From Rhodobacter maris (GTDB lineage: Bacteria > Pseudomonadota > Alphaproteobacteria > Rhodobacterales > Rhodobacteraceae), in assembly GCF_900217815.1 (NCBI RefSeq), contig NZ_OBMT01000002.1, positions 248,001-312,000 of the forward strand: DNA of 64,000 bases. The letters are read 5' to 3'. The notes below the pieces were generated by a model that made no database searches, was not told the origin of the DNA, and was given only the letters and a program-made list of their open reading frames with translations. Below, piece after piece: positions 55,117 through 64,000 of this stretch. The first letter of the stretch is position 1, and every line of letters starts with the position of its first letter. The position numbers were made by a program, and so were the translations under genes.

Positions 55117-55764
55117 TCAGGCTTCCAGTTCAGCATCCCAGTAGAGAAAATCGATCCAGCTCTCGTGCAGATGCCCGGGCGGGAAGCGCCGACCAATCTG
55201 ATGCATGTCCTCGGCCGAAGGCTCGCGCGCAGGCTTGCGCAGCCTCAACCCCGAGGCCTTGAGCGACTTGTTCGCCTTTTTCAGGTTGCAGGGCGCACAG
55301 GCCGCCACGACATTCTCCCAGCTCGTCACGCCGCCTTTCGAGCGCGGCACCACATGGTCGAAAGTGAGATCCCCCTTTGCGCCGCAATACTGGCAGCAAA
55401 ATCCGTCGCGCAGAAAAAGATTGAAGCGCGTGAAGGCCACGCGCTTCTGGGGTCGGACGAATTCTTTCAGCACCACGACAGAGGGAATGCGTATGCTCTG
55501 CCTCTGGCTCCGCACTACCTCGTCATATTCGGCGAGGATCGTGACCCGGTCGAGGCAGACCGCTTTCACCGCCTCCTGCCACGGCCAGAGCGAAAGCGGA
55601 TAATAGCTCAGCGGGCGGAAATCGGCGTTGAGCACCAGGGCCGGATGGTGGCGCAAAGCGGAGGGCTCGCGCACGAACTGGGTGCGGAACTCGGCCTTTT
55701 CGCCATGTCTGTCGCCGGTTTTCTCACCCTGTCTGGCGCCCGGCCTGCCGCCATGATCGAGCAT
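55117..55764 (-). CDS. HNH endonuclease
   Basis: A 215-residue protein with a C-terminal HNH fold: CQYCGAKGDLTFDHVVPRS, then NVVAACAPCNLKK, giving two zinc-binding CxxC pairs around the catalytic His. The N-terminal HPALVLNADFRPLSYYPLSLW is a conserved block in alphaproteobacterial stand-alone HNH proteins of unknown role. The ATG at 55764 follows GGGAGGGC. There is no partner methylase or toxin gene nearby, so restriction is not indicated; a repair or housekeeping role is possible. Confidence 0.85.
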   Translation of the reverse strand: MLDHGGRPGARQGEKTGDRHGEKAEFRTQFVREPSALRHHPALVLNADFRPLSYYPLSLWPWQEAVKAVCLDRVTILAEYDEVVRSQRQSIRIPSVVVLKEFVRPQKRVAFTRFNLFLRDGFCCQYCGAKGDLTFDHVVPRSKGGVTSWENVVAACAPCNLKKANKSLKASGLRLRKPAREPSAEDMHQIGRRFPPGHLHESWIDFLYWDAELEA

Positions 55765-55958
55765 ACCCTGCCCTCCCGCCTGTCGCATGTCCGGCCGGAA
55801 AGCGGAGAAGCCCCCGCTCCTGCCGATACCCCAACTATATATGGCGTTTGCCACAGGGCAAGGCCCGCGATCTGCGGCCACCCCGCCCGGGCACAGGCTT
55901 TGCATGACTTTGCAACAGCCGCATGACGCGCTGCCCGCTTTTCGGGCAGGCTTTCAGG

Positions 55959-56621
55959 TCATTCCGGCAAGTGATCTTTGAGGAAGGAGAGCGCCATGCC
56001 GAGCCCTTGCGGAGAGATGCCATGGCCTGTGCCCTCCATCACCTGGGCATAGGTGGGGAATCCCGCCGCCACCAGCGCATCGGCGGCTTTCTTGAGATCG
56101 GAAAACGGCACGATCTGATCGACATTGCCATGCAAAAGCAGCACTGGCGGGCGCGCGACGGCCTCTTCGGCCAAAGCCCCGGCATTCAGGAGCCGCCCGG
56201 AAAAGCCGACGATGGCGGCAATCGGGTCCGCCCGGCGCGGCAGCACATGCAGCGCCATCATCGTGCCTTGCGAAAAGCCCACCACGGCAAGCTGCGCCGG
56301 CGCGAGCCCCTCCTCGGCAAGAATCTTGTCGATCAACGCATCGAGATCGCGCGTGCTTTGCGCGAGCCCCGCCGCGGCCTCCTCGGGCGAAGACTCGTCA
56401 AGCCACGGGATCGGAAACCATTGCCGCCCGAACGGATTGGTGATGCATTCCTCGGGCGCATCGGGCGCCAGAAAGAGCGTGTCAGGCAGATGCGGCGCGA
56501 GCGGCTCGGCAAGGCCCAGCAGGTCGTCGCCATCCGCACCATAGCCGTGCAGGAACAGCACCGCCGATTTCGCATGGCCCGAGCGCGGGGTCACCCGTCC
56601 AAGCTTCATCTCGCGTATCAT
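55959..56621 (-). CDS. Carboxylesterase/phospholipase-family alpha/beta hydrolase
   Basis: A 220-residue small serine hydrolase with oxyanion region FLHGYGADGDDLLGLAE, nucleophile elbow VVGFSQGTMMAL, Asp in LLHGNVDQIVPF and His in EGTGHGISPQG, all as in the Est/YpfH group. Likely acts on short acyl esters or lysophospholipids; the natural substrate is unknown. Its ATG overlaps the stop of the alkA-type gene (ATGA), so the two are translationally coupled. Confidence 0.88.
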   Translation of the reverse strand: MIREMKLGRVTPRSGHAKSAVLFLHGYGADGDDLLGLAEPLAPHLPDTLFLAPDAPEECITNPFGRQWFPIPWLDESSPEEAAAGLAQSTRDLDALIDKILAEEGLAPAQLAVVGFSQGTMMALHVLPRRADPIAAIVGFSGRLLNAGALAEEAVARPPVLLLHGNVDQIVPFSDLKKAADALVAAGFPTYAQVMEGTGHGISPQGLGMALSFLKDHLPE

Positions 56622-57250
56622 GGTGCCACCCCTTCCCGTGCCTTGATCGCCGCATAATAGGCCCAGATCGCCCGCGCGGCAACCGCCCGCCAAGGCGACC
56701 ATTGCGCACTAAGCGTGCCAAATTCCTTGCGTTTTGGCCGCTCTGGCAGGTCAAAGAGCAGCCGTGCGCCCTCGGCCAGCGCGAGGTCATCCACGGCAAA
56801 GACATCGGCCCGGCCAAGCGCGAAAATGAGATACATCTCCACCGTCCAGCGGCCAATGCCGGGAAGCGGCAAGAGCGTGTCGATCACCGCGGCATCGGGC
56901 AGCGCGCGCAGCGCGTCGAAATCCACGCCGGAGCGGGCGAGAGCCTGCAAATACCGCACCTTCTGGCGCGAGAGGCCGCAGGCTCGAAGGTCGTCCTCGC
57001 CCGCGCCCGCCAAAGCCTCGGGGGCGCCGTAGCCCGCGTCGAGAAGCTTGCCCCGGATCGAGCGCGCCGCCGCAACCGAGACCTGCTGGCCGAGGATCGC
57101 ATCGCGCATCGCCTCGAACCCGTCTTCGCGGCGGCGCAAAGGCCATGGGCCGGTGAGATCGAGAACACGCGCAAAGGCGGGCTCGCGCGTGCAAAGCCAC
57201 GCGGCGCCCTCGGCGATATCGTCTTCGGTGTGAATGATGCGTCCAACCAT
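56618..57250 (-). CDS. alkA: DNA-3-methyladenine glycosylase II (AlkA-type)
   Basis: Base-excision enzyme removing alkylated purines. The 210-residue HhH-GPD domain protein has QQVSVAAARSI, the hairpin LLPLPGIGRWTVEMYL and the catalytic Asp in ADVFAVDDLAL. It lacks the N-terminal domain of E. coli AlkA, as short alphaproteobacterial forms do, and has no C-terminal Fe-S cysteines, which excludes MutY and endonuclease III. Confidence 0.9.
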   Translation of the reverse strand: MVGRIIHTEDDIAEGAAWLCTREPAFARVLDLTGPWPLRRREDGFEAMRDAILGQQVSVAAARSIRGKLLDAGYGAPEALAGAGEDDLRACGLSRQKVRYLQALARSGVDFDALRALPDAAVIDTLLPLPGIGRWTVEMYLIFALGRADVFAVDDLALAEGARLLFDLPERPKRKEFGTLSAQWSPWRAVAARAIWAYYAAIKAREGVAP

Positions 57251-57314
57251 GGCGCCACCCTGCCCGCTTTGCGCGCCGCTTGAAAGCCCTCAACACGCGC
57301 GCTAGGGCTTGAGC

Positions 57315-58553
57315 ATGAAAGATACATCCGGCCTTCTGCCCCCCGACCCCGCTTCCCCCGTGGCGCGGCGCAACATCCTCGTGCTGGTCGCGGCACAGGC
57401 GCTTTTGGGCGCGCAGATGTCGATGATCTTCACCGTGGGGGGGCTTGCGGGCAAATCACTGACCCCCAACCCCTGCTGGGCCACCTTGCCCTTGTCTCTC
57501 ATCGTGCTGGGCTCGGTGCTCAGCGCGCAGCCGATGTCGGAGTTTATGGCGGCCTTCGGGCGGCGCGCGGGCTTCCTCCTCGCCACTGCCGCGGGCGCGA
57601 TCGGCGCGGCGATCTCGGCCTATGCGCTGTCCGAGGGCTCGTTTGCGCTCTTCTGCCTCGGCGCGGTCTTCGCGGGGGTCTACATGTCGGCGCAGGGGTT
57701 CTACCGGTTTGCCGCGACCGACGGGCTGCCGGTGGCGCTGCAATCGAAGGCGATTTCCTGGGTGTTGGCGGGCGGGCTTGCCGCCGCGATCATCGGGCCG
57801 CAACTCGTCAAGCTCACCGCGCAGGCGATGGTCGTGCCCTTCCTCGCGACATATCTCGCCATCATCGGCATCAACGCACTCGGGCCGGTCCTCTTCGCCT
57901 TTCTCAAAAGCCCCGCGCCGGGGCGGCGGGCGAAGGGGGCGCCGCAGGGCGGGCGCACGCGGCTTGAACTCCTTAAAGACCCGCAAATTGCCGTGGCGAT
58001 GATTTGCGCCATGGTCTCCTATGCGCTGATGAACCTCGTGATGACCTCAACGCCGCTCGCGGTTGTCGGCTGCGGGCATGAGACGACCGATGCCGCCAAT
58101 ATCGTCTCCGCCCATGTGCTCGCGATGTATCTGCCTTCCTTCGTCACCGGCCATCTGATTGCCCGGTTCGGGCGGGAGGTGATCGTGGGCATCGGGCTCT
58201 TCATTCTTGCCATTTCGGGGGCCGTGGCGCTCACCGGCGTCAACCTTGAGCAGTTCTTCCTTGCGCTGATCCTGCTCGGGCTGGGCTGGAACTTCGGCTT
58301 CATCGGGTCAACCGCGATGCTCTCGGCGGCGCATAGCCCCGAAGAGCGCGGCCATGTGCAGGGGATGAACGATTTTGTGGTCTTTGGCGGGGTGTTCCTT
58401 GCCTCGCTCTCCTCGGGCGGTTTGATGAACTGTTCGGCAGCCGGTGACCCTGTGGCGGGTTGGCAGGCGGTCAACATGGCGATGCTGCCGTTCCTGACGC
58501 TGGCAGGCGCGGCGCTGATCTGGCTCGCGCTGCGCCCGCGCGAAACGCGCTAG
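57315..58553 (+). CDS. MFS transporter
   Basis: A 412-residue protein with about twelve hydrophobic segments and the MFS loop motif GRRAGFLLATAAGAIG between helices 2 and 3. A charged central loop (GRRAKGAPQGGRTRLELLKD) divides the two halves. The protein starts MKDTSGLLPPDPASP. The substrate cannot be inferred; neighbours are unrelated. Its end overlaps the convergent ATPase gene by four bases. Confidence 0.85.
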   Translation: MKDTSGLLPPDPASPVARRNILVLVAAQALLGAQMSMIFTVGGLAGKSLTPNPCWATLPLSLIVLGSVLSAQPMSEFMAAFGRRAGFLLATAAGAIGAAISAYALSEGSFALFCLGAVFAGVYMSAQGFYRFAATDGLPVALQSKAISWVLAGGLAAAIIGPQLVKLTAQAMVVPFLATYLAIIGINALGPVLFAFLKSPAPGRRAKGAPQGGRTRLELLKDPQIAVAMICAMVSYALMNLVMTSTPLAVVGCGHETTDAANIVSAHVLAMYLPSFVTGHLIARFGREVIVGIGLFILAISGAVALTGVNLEQFFLALILLGLGWNFGFIGSTAMLSAAHSPEERGHVQGMNDFVVFGGVFLASLSSGGLMNCSAAGDPVAGWQAVNMAMLPFLTLAGAALIWLALRPRETR

Positions 58554-60964
58554 CCACGCGCCGGGGTCAGGCGGCGCAGGCCCATGGCGAGCGCCCCCTC
58601 CACCGGCAACCACGCGAGGCAATAGGCCCAGACCCAGAGCGCCGCCTCCCAGCCAATCGGCGTCACGAAGAGGCCGTAGACGGCGATCAGCGTGCCCAGA
58701 ACCTGCGTCGCCTCCGTGGTGGCGAAGAGCTTGAGCGAGGGCCAGGGGCGCGACCAGAACCAGCCCTGCGCGCGGGTCACATAAAGCGTCATATGTCCCG
58801 AGACGAGCAGCTTGAGGAAAATGAGCGTCTGGATCTCCGCGCGCGGCAGATGCAGATGGCTGTCGACGAACCAGAACAACAGGAACGTCTCGATCACCCC
58901 CATCACGCCCAGCCCCCCCGCAATGCGCAACACGCGGCGCATGTCCCAGCGCACCGGGCGCGGAGAGACGGCCACATTGTCATAGGCGATCATCATGATC
59001 GGCAGGTCGTTCAGGATCGCGAGCAGCACGATCATGATCGCGGTGACGGGGTAAAAGTCATAGGCGAGGATCGCGAGTGTCATGAACAAAAGCACCCGGA
59101 TCGTTTCCGCCACGCGGAAGGTGGCGTAACTTGTCATCCGCGCAAAGATACGGCGCGATTCCTCCAGCGCGGTGGTGATGATCGACAGGCCCTTGTCCGT
59201 CAACACAAGATCCGCGGCGGCGCGGGCGGCATCGGTTGCGCCACTCACCGCAATGCCCGCATCGGCGCGTTTGAGGGCGGGGGCATCGTTCACCCCGTCG
59301 CCGGTCATCGCGACGATGGCGCCGCCCTTTTGCAACGCCTCGACGATGCGGAATTTGTGCTCGGGGAGCACGCGGGCAAAGCCGTCGGCCTTGCGCACGG
59401 CGCGCGCGACCGTCGCATCATCGCCCGCAAGCAGATCACCCGCCGGAAGGATCCGGCTGCCAAGGCCGAGCTTGCCGGCGATCTGGCGGGCAATCGCCTC
59501 GTGATCGCCGGTGACGATCTTCACATCCACCCCCATCCGCTCGGTCTCGGCAATGGTGGCGGCGGCATCGGGGCGCGGCGGGTCGATGACTGGCAAGAGC
59601 CCCAAAAAGCGCCAGCGCCCGCCCGCCTCGGCGCGCGCCGCGCCAAGGGCGCGGAACCCCGCGGCGGCAAGGTCTTCCACCTGTTGCTCAACGCGTGCCC
59701 GCAGCGCGGGCTCCGGGGTGACGAGATCAAGGATCACCTGCGGCGCGCCTTTTGAAACAAGGAATGGCCCTGCTGCCCCGCTGACCTCGGCCTCGGTGCG
59801 CTTGCGGACCGGATCGAAGGGGGTGAAGCGGGTGACCTGTGCGCCCTGTTTTGGCAAGCCATCCGCCGCACGCAAAACCGCCGTGTCGAGCGCATCGGGC
59901 GCCTCGGCATTGCACGCGAGCGCCGCCGCCTGCAACAACTCGCCCGCCGTCACGCCGGGCGCGGGCTGCGGTTTTTCGACCGTGAGGCTGTTGAGCGTCA
60001 GCGTGCCGGTTTTGTCGGAGCAGAGCACATCGACGCCCGCGAGCTCCTCGATCGCGACAAGGCGCGAGACGATGGCGCCGCGTTTGGCGAGCCGCTCTGC
60101 CCCCACCGCCATGGTGACCGAGAGCACCGTGGGCAGCGCCACCGGGATCGCGGCAACGGTGAGGATGAGCGCGAACTGCACCGTTTCAAGGAAAGGATCC
60201 TGGCGCCAGATCGAAACGGCAAGGATCACGACCACCAGACCCAGCGCCGAGACGATCAGAAAATTGCCGATCCTGAGCACCGCTTGCTGGAAGTGCGAGG
60301 GCGCCGCCCCCTTTTCGACCAGGGCCGCGGTCTTGCCAAAATAGCTGTGCATGCCGGTGGCGGTGACGCAGCCGGTCATCTCGCCCATCTTCACCACCGC
60401 GCCCGATTGCGCGAGATCTCCGAGCGCTTTCTCGACCGGGAGCGACTCGCCGGTGAGCGCGGATTCATCAAGCGAAAGGTAATCCCCCGCGACAAGCTCC
60501 ATATCGGCGGGCACGATCTGCCCGATCGAGAGCCGCACGATATCGCCGGGCACGAGTGCGGAAGCCGCGATCTGCTGCCATTGACCCGCGCGCTTCACCC
60601 GCGCGGTGGGAGCCAGCCGCCCTTTCAGCGCGGCAATGGCGGAGCTTGCCTTGTTCTCCTCAAAAAAGCCCACCGCGGCATTGACCAGAAGCATCGTGGT
60701 GATCACCGCCACATCGGACCAGTCGCGCAAGATCAGCGAGAGCACCGCGGCCAGCTCGATCAGCCAGGGGATCGGCCCCCAGAAATAGCCTGCGATCCGC
60801 GCGAGCAGGGATTTCTCGGCGCTCTCGATCGTGTTCGGGCCAAAATGGGCGAGGCGTGCCGCAGCCTCGGCCGCCGAAAGACCCGTCGCCGGGTCCGTCG
60901 GGGGCAGGTCTGCGGTTTTCGGGTCAGGGCGGGTATGGGCGGGGCGGCTTGGTGCGGCGGTCAT
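58550..60964 (-). CDS. Plasma-membrane-type (P3A) proton-translocating ATPase
   Basis: An 804-residue P-type ATPase. Actuator motif LDESALTGESLPVEK, phosphorylation site CSDKTGTLTLNSLTV, hinge MTGDGVNDAPALKRADAGIAV, and a membrane domain with LNDLPIMMIAYDN after it, all characteristic of fungal/plant PMA1-like H+ pumps and their bacterial homologues. It would export protons at the expense of ATP, perhaps for acid tolerance. The C-terminal autoinhibitory tail of eukaryotic enzymes is absent. AGGGAG precedes the ATG. Confidence 0.88.
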   Translation of the reverse strand: MTAAPSRPAHTRPDPKTADLPPTDPATGLSAAEAAARLAHFGPNTIESAEKSLLARIAGYFWGPIPWLIELAAVLSLILRDWSDVAVITTMLLVNAAVGFFEENKASSAIAALKGRLAPTARVKRAGQWQQIAASALVPGDIVRLSIGQIVPADMELVAGDYLSLDESALTGESLPVEKALGDLAQSGAVVKMGEMTGCVTATGMHSYFGKTAALVEKGAAPSHFQQAVLRIGNFLIVSALGLVVVILAVSIWRQDPFLETVQFALILTVAAIPVALPTVLSVTMAVGAERLAKRGAIVSRLVAIEELAGVDVLCSDKTGTLTLNSLTVEKPQPAPGVTAGELLQAAALACNAEAPDALDTAVLRAADGLPKQGAQVTRFTPFDPVRKRTEAEVSGAAGPFLVSKGAPQVILDLVTPEPALRARVEQQVEDLAAAGFRALGAARAEAGGRWRFLGLLPVIDPPRPDAAATIAETERMGVDVKIVTGDHEAIARQIAGKLGLGSRILPAGDLLAGDDATVARAVRKADGFARVLPEHKFRIVEALQKGGAIVAMTGDGVNDAPALKRADAGIAVSGATDAARAAADLVLTDKGLSIITTALEESRRIFARMTSYATFRVAETIRVLLFMTLAILAYDFYPVTAIMIVLLAILNDLPIMMIAYDNVAVSPRPVRWDMRRVLRIAGGLGVMGVIETFLLFWFVDSHLHLPRAEIQTLIFLKLLVSGHMTLYVTRAQGWFWSRPWPSLKLFATTEATQVLGTLIAVYGLFVTPIGWEAALWVWAYCLAWLPVEGALAMGLRRLTPARG

Positions 60965-61079
60965 CGCGGGCTCCCTTCGGGCAGCGCGGCTTTCGCCGCG
61001 ATGCGGCGATTACACGCCCCTCAACGCCCGGGCGCAAGCCGCGGTTGCCCTCCGTCACGCCATTGTGCGCCGCCCGGCG

Positions 61080-62696
61080 TCAGAGCCCGCGCAGCTCGCG
61101 AATCCGTTCCGCCAGCGCGCGGGTCGAGCCATCCTTGGCCGCCCCATCCGCCTTGCCTTCCAGCACCGGAGCGAGCGCCAGCGCCAGCTCCTTGCCGAGC
61201 TCCACGCCCCATTGGTCGAAGCTGTTGATGCCAAGGATCACGCCCTCGACAAACACACGATGCTCATAAAGCGCAATCAGCCCGCCCAGCGTTTCCGGCG
61301 TGAGCTGATCGAAGAGGAGCGTGGTCGAGGGGCGGTTGCCGGGAAAGACGCGGTGGCGCGCCTGCCGCTCCAGCTCTGCCCCCTCAAGCCCCTTTTTGCG
61401 CATGATCGCGGTGGCGTCCTCCAGCGAGCGACCGCGCAAAAGCGCCTCCGATTGCGCAAGGCAATTGGCGACGAGAAGAAGGTGCTGGTGCTCAAGATCA
61501 GGCTCAAGACCGCGCGCAGTGACGATGAATTCGCAAGGCACGACGCGGGTGCCCTGATGGATGAGCTGGTAAAAGGCATGCTGGCCATTGGTGCCGGGCT
61601 CGCCCCAGACCACCGGGCCGGAATGGTAGGGCAGATCGGCGCCATCCATGCTCACGCGCTTGCCGTTGCTCTCCATCTCAAGCTGCTGCAGATAGGCCGG
61701 AAGCCGCGCAAGCCTTTGTTCATAGGGCAAAACCGCGCGCGTGGCATGGCCGAGAACCTGATTGTGCCACAGCCCCACCAAAGCCAGCAGCACCGGCAGG
61801 TTCGCACTGAAAGGCGCGTTGAGGAAATGCGCATCCATCGCCGCAGCCCCGGCCTGAAAGCGCGCAAACGCCTCCGGGCCAATCCCGATCATCAGGCTCA
61901 GCCCGATCGGCGACCAGACGGAATAGCGCCCGCCGACCCAATCCTCGAAGCCGAACACCCGCTCGGGCGGAATGCCGAAAGCGGCGGTTTTGTCGACAGC
62001 CGAGGAGATCGCGGCAAATTGCGTGGCCGGGGTTTTCACCACTTCCGCCATCCAGACCCGCGCCGTTTCGGCATTGGTCATCGTCTCGATGGTGGTGAAG
62101 GTTTTCGAGGCCACGATCACCAGCGTCGTTTCCGGGTTCAGCCCGGCAAGCGTGTCATGGATATGCGCGCCATCGACATTGGAGACGAAATGGAGCCGCG
62201 GCCCGGTGGCAAAGGCGGTGCAGGCAAGCGCCGCCATCGCCGGGCCAAGATCGGATCCGCCGATGCCGATATTGACGACATCGGTGATCGCCCCGCCCTG
62301 CCCGGTGTAGCGCCCCTCGCGCAAGGCCGTGGCAAAGGCACCCATCCGCGCCAGGGTGGCGCGCAGCGGCGGCATCACGTCATGGCCATCGACAAGGATC
62401 GATTCGGCCGGGCTGCGCCAGGCGGTATGCAGCACGGCGCGGTTCTCGGTCTCGTTGATCTTCGCGCCCGCAAACATCGCCGCGCGCCGCTCCGCCACGC
62501 CGGTCGTTTCGGCCAGATCGATGAGCAGCGCGAGCCCCGCGGCATCGATATTCGTCTTCGAATAATCGAAGAGGAACGGCCCCGCCTCGGCGGCAAAATC
62601 GCGCGCGCGCTCGGGGGCGGCGGCGAAAAGATCGAGAATATGCCGGTCCTTGACGGTCTCGGCATGGGCAAGCAGCGGAGCAAAACGGTTCATCAT
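61080..62696 (-). CDS. pgi: Glucose-6-phosphate isomerase
   Basis: Interconverts glucose-6-phosphate and fructose-6-phosphate. A 538-residue protein with [30 protein letters not shown], signature [14 protein letters not shown] and the C-terminal signature [13 protein letters not shown] containing the catalytic Lys region. The ATG at 62696 overlaps the pgl stop codon (ATGA), so it is the last gene of a coupled zwf-pgl-pgi operon. Confidence 0.95.
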   Translation of the reverse strand: MMNRFAPLLAHAETVKDRHILDLFAAAPERARDFAAEAGPFLFDYSKTNIDAAGLALLIDLAETTGVAERRAAMFAGAKINETENRAVLHTAWRSPAESILVDGHDVMPPLRATLARMGAFATALREGRYTGQGGAITDVVNIGIGGSDLGPAMAALACTAFATGPRLHFVSNVDGAHIHDTLAGLNPETTLVIVASKTFTTIETMTNAETARVWMAEVVKTPATQFAAISSAVDKTAAFGIPPERVFGFEDWVGGRYSVWSPIGLSLMIGIGPEAFARFQAGAAAMDAHFLNAPFSANLPVLLALVGLWHNQVLGHATRAVLPYEQRLARLPAYLQQLEMESNGKRVSMDGADLPYHSGPVVWGEPGTNGQHAFYQLIHQGTRVVPCEFIVTARGLEPDLEHQHLLLVANCLAQSEALLRGRSLEDATAIMRKKGLEGAELERQARHRVFPGNRPSTTLLFDQLTPETLGGLIALYEHRVFVEGVILGINSFDQWGVELGKELALALAPVLEGKADGAAKDGSTRALAERIRELRGL

Positions 62697-63364
62697 GGGG
62701 CCCAATGGATCGTTGCATGTGAAAGAACGGTCCGCACCGGGGCCTCGATCTCGGGAAGCGTCCCGGCGCGTTCAAGTGCTGAGCGCTTTTGTGCCCCGGT
62801 GATCAGCAAATGGCAATGCATCGCGGCGCGCAGGACCGGGGCCGTCAGCGTGATACGCGGCTCGCCTGCGGCCATCGCACGCAGCGCCATCACGGGCGGC
62901 GCGGCCTCGGAAAGCGCCTCTTCGAGCCGGTCGGCGCCGGGGAAGAGCGAGGCGGTGTGCATGTCTTCGCCCATCCCGAGCAAAAGCACAGTAAGCGGCA
63001 GAACCGCTTGAACGCCTTGAGTAATTTCCTCCATCCGGTCCTCTGGCGCGGGGGCGGGCAGATAGAGCGGCACGAGCGAGGCCGCCGCTGCGCGGCCTTT
63101 GAGCAGATGACGGCGCAAAAGGGCCGTGTTCGAGCGCGGCGAGGTCTCATCGACCCAGCGTTCGTCGTTCAGGAGCAGATTGACGCGCCCCCAGTCGAGC
63201 TCGAGATCGGAGAGCACCTCGAACACCGGCCCGGGCGTAGTGCCGCCCGGAACGCAGAGCGTGACGCGCTCTTGCACGTCAAGCGCGCGGCGCAGCTGGC
63301 TCGCGATCCGGTCCGCGAGCGCCAGCATCAGCAGGTCGCGATCAGGATATTCAACAAAGTTCAT
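62693..63364 (-). CDS. pgl: 6-phosphogluconolactonase (DevB/SOL family)
   Basis: Hydrolyses 6-phosphogluconolactone to 6-phosphogluconate. The 223-residue protein has [35 protein letters not shown] and [18 protein letters not shown], the standard Pgl motifs, plus a C-terminal [10 protein letters not shown]. It overlaps zwf and pgi by ATGA at both ends. Confidence 0.94.
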   Translation of the reverse strand: MNFVEYPDRDLLMLALADRIASQLRRALDVQERVTLCVPGGTTPGPVFEVLSDLELDWGRVNLLLNDERWVDETSPRSNTALLRRHLLKGRAAAASLVPLYLPAPAPEDRMEEITQGVQAVLPLTVLLLGMGEDMHTASLFPGADRLEEALSEAAPPVMALRAMAAGEPRITLTAPVLRAAMHCHLLITGAQKRSALERAGTLPEIEAPVRTVLSHATIHWAP

Positions 63365-64000
63365 TCGCGGATCTCCCGCCAGCGCCGCCCGTCGCGGTGC
63401 ATCAGCATCAGCGCATCCTCGGGGCCGGAGGAGCCGGCATCATAGGGCCGGGGCTTGTCGCCGCGCGCCTCCCATCCGGCGATGATCGGATCGGTCCAGG
63501 CCCAGGCCGCCTCCACCTCGTCGCCGCGCATGAACAGCGTCTGGTTGCCGCGGATCACATCCATCACGAGCCGCTCATAGGCATCGGGAATATCGGCCCC
63601 CTCCTCGCCCAGCGCCTCGGCAAAAGACATGTCGAGCGGCACCTGCACAAGTCGCATGCCGCCCGGGCCCGGCTCCTTGATCATCACCTTGAGGTTCATC
63701 CCCTCGTCGGGTTGCAGCCGGATCACCAGCACGTTCTCGGGCCAGCGCGCCTCCTCCTCGTCAAAGATCGAATGCGGCGGCGCCTTGAAGGTGATCGCAA
63801 TCTCCGAGGCCCGGCCCCGGAGTCGCTTGCCGGTGCGCAGGTAAAACGGCGTGCCCTGCCAGCGCCAGTTCGCCACCTGCACCTTGAGCGCGATATAGCT
63901 CTCGGTGCGGCTCTCCGGGTTCTCGCTGTCGGCGAGATAACCGGGTTGCGCCGCGCGGGTCGCAGACGCTTTCACCCCCGCATATTGGCCGCGCACGATA
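63361..64000 (-). CDS. zwf: Glucose-6-phosphate 1-dehydrogenase, C-terminal part (5' end outside window)
   Basis: The last ~213 residues of an enzyme of about 490; the frame is open at the window edge. RGQYAG at the edge, WRWQGTPFYLRTGKRL and LQPDEGMNLKVMIKEPG are standard G6PD segments, ending with [10 protein letters not shown]. It oxidises glucose-6-phosphate with NADP+ to start the Entner-Doudoroff/pentose phosphate route; first of the coupled zwf-pgl-pgi genes as far as visible. Confidence 0.94.
   Translation of the reverse strand, partial: IVRGQYAGVKASATRAAQPGYLADSENPESRTESYIALKVQVANWRWQGTPFYLRTGKRLRGRASEIAITFKAPPHSIFDEEEARWPENVLVIRLQPDEGMNLKVMIKEPGPGGMRLVQVPLDMSFAEALGEEGADIPDAYERLVMDVIRGNQTLFMRGDEVEAAWAWTDPIIAGWEARGDKPRPYDAGSSGPEDALMLMHRDGRRWREIRE

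Noticed and set aside
54698-55144. Possible transposase remnant in the gap before the HNH gene
   Set aside because: Short frames on both strands were read, but no DDE or other transposase motif, terminal inverted repeat or target duplication was found.

Overview
The window is 64 kb of high-GC (mid-60s percent by eye) alphaproteobacterial chromosome. The ferredoxin-NADP reductase, DUF2849-cysI-cysH-DUF934 operon, TakP-type TRAP binding protein, class III alcohol dehydrogenase with S-formylglutathione hydrolase, and stress sRNAs carrying anti-Shine-Dalgarno loops all point to Rhodobacteraceae, close to Rhodobacter. It reads as ordinary core chromosome with no prophage, CRISPR array, tRNA or rRNA, and no confident insertion sequence.

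Layout. 0-13 kb is central metabolism and housekeeping: the 3' end of acnA, a TM2 protein, mprF, a small DUF6314-like gene, purB, an isolated fliG, gap with a 47-residue membrane gene in front of it, a MarC-type protein, two Fe-S assembly genes, an Old Yellow Enzyme and tpiA. 13-18.5 kb is the assimilatory sulfur operon (cobA, DUF2849, cysI, cysH, DUF934) divergent from an Lrp-type regulator, followed by fpr. 18.5-26 kb holds a membrane-anchored protein with about 26 Ala/Glu/Pro heptads, infC (predicted ATA start), an orphan takP, bpt, a DUF2852 gene, an L,D-transpeptidase, an apbC/mrp ATPase and a DUF1127 gene. 26-36.6 kb has rlmJ, uvrD/pcrA, folE2, metZ, an EF-G paralogue and the glutathione-dependent formaldehyde operon (frmR-adhC-fghA). 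36.7-43.4 kb is metal homeostasis: a Zn/Cd/Pb-type P1B-ATPase divergent from its MerR regulator, and a five-gene ECF transporter of NikKMLQO type behind a cobalamin riboswitch. 43.7-46.3 kb has two tandem Kdo transferases. 46.5-54.4 kb encodes a VPLPA-CTERM protein and a roughly 2,400-residue secreted nuclease/5'-nucleotidase. 55-64 kb ends with an HNH nuclease, an esterase and alkA pair, an MFS transporter, a plasma-membrane-type H+-ATPase, and the zwf-pgl-pgi operon.

The most interesting content is non-coding. Three separate RNA loci display C-rich loops complementary to the Shine-Dalgarno sequence. (i) After the DUF1127 gene lies a run of seven hairpins with near-identical CTCCTCCTCCCT loops plus one degenerate copy, behind a sigma-32-like promoter; this is the CcsR/'cuckoo' RNA arrangement described in R. 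sphaeroides, here with more units. (ii) A stand-alone two-hairpin RNA with the same loops sits after gap, with its own terminator. (iii) A roughly 124-nt RNA at 23.5 kb presents three (T/C)CTCCCT segments and has a perfect Fnr-type box at the class II activation distance, an architecture reminiscent of the oxygen-controlled sRNA PcrZ. Together they suggest that anti-SD hairpins are deployed under different stress and redox regulators. Other points include paired operators exactly 60 bp apart, a B12 riboswitch on a nickel-type transporter, and several operator palindromes that match their neighbouring regulators.
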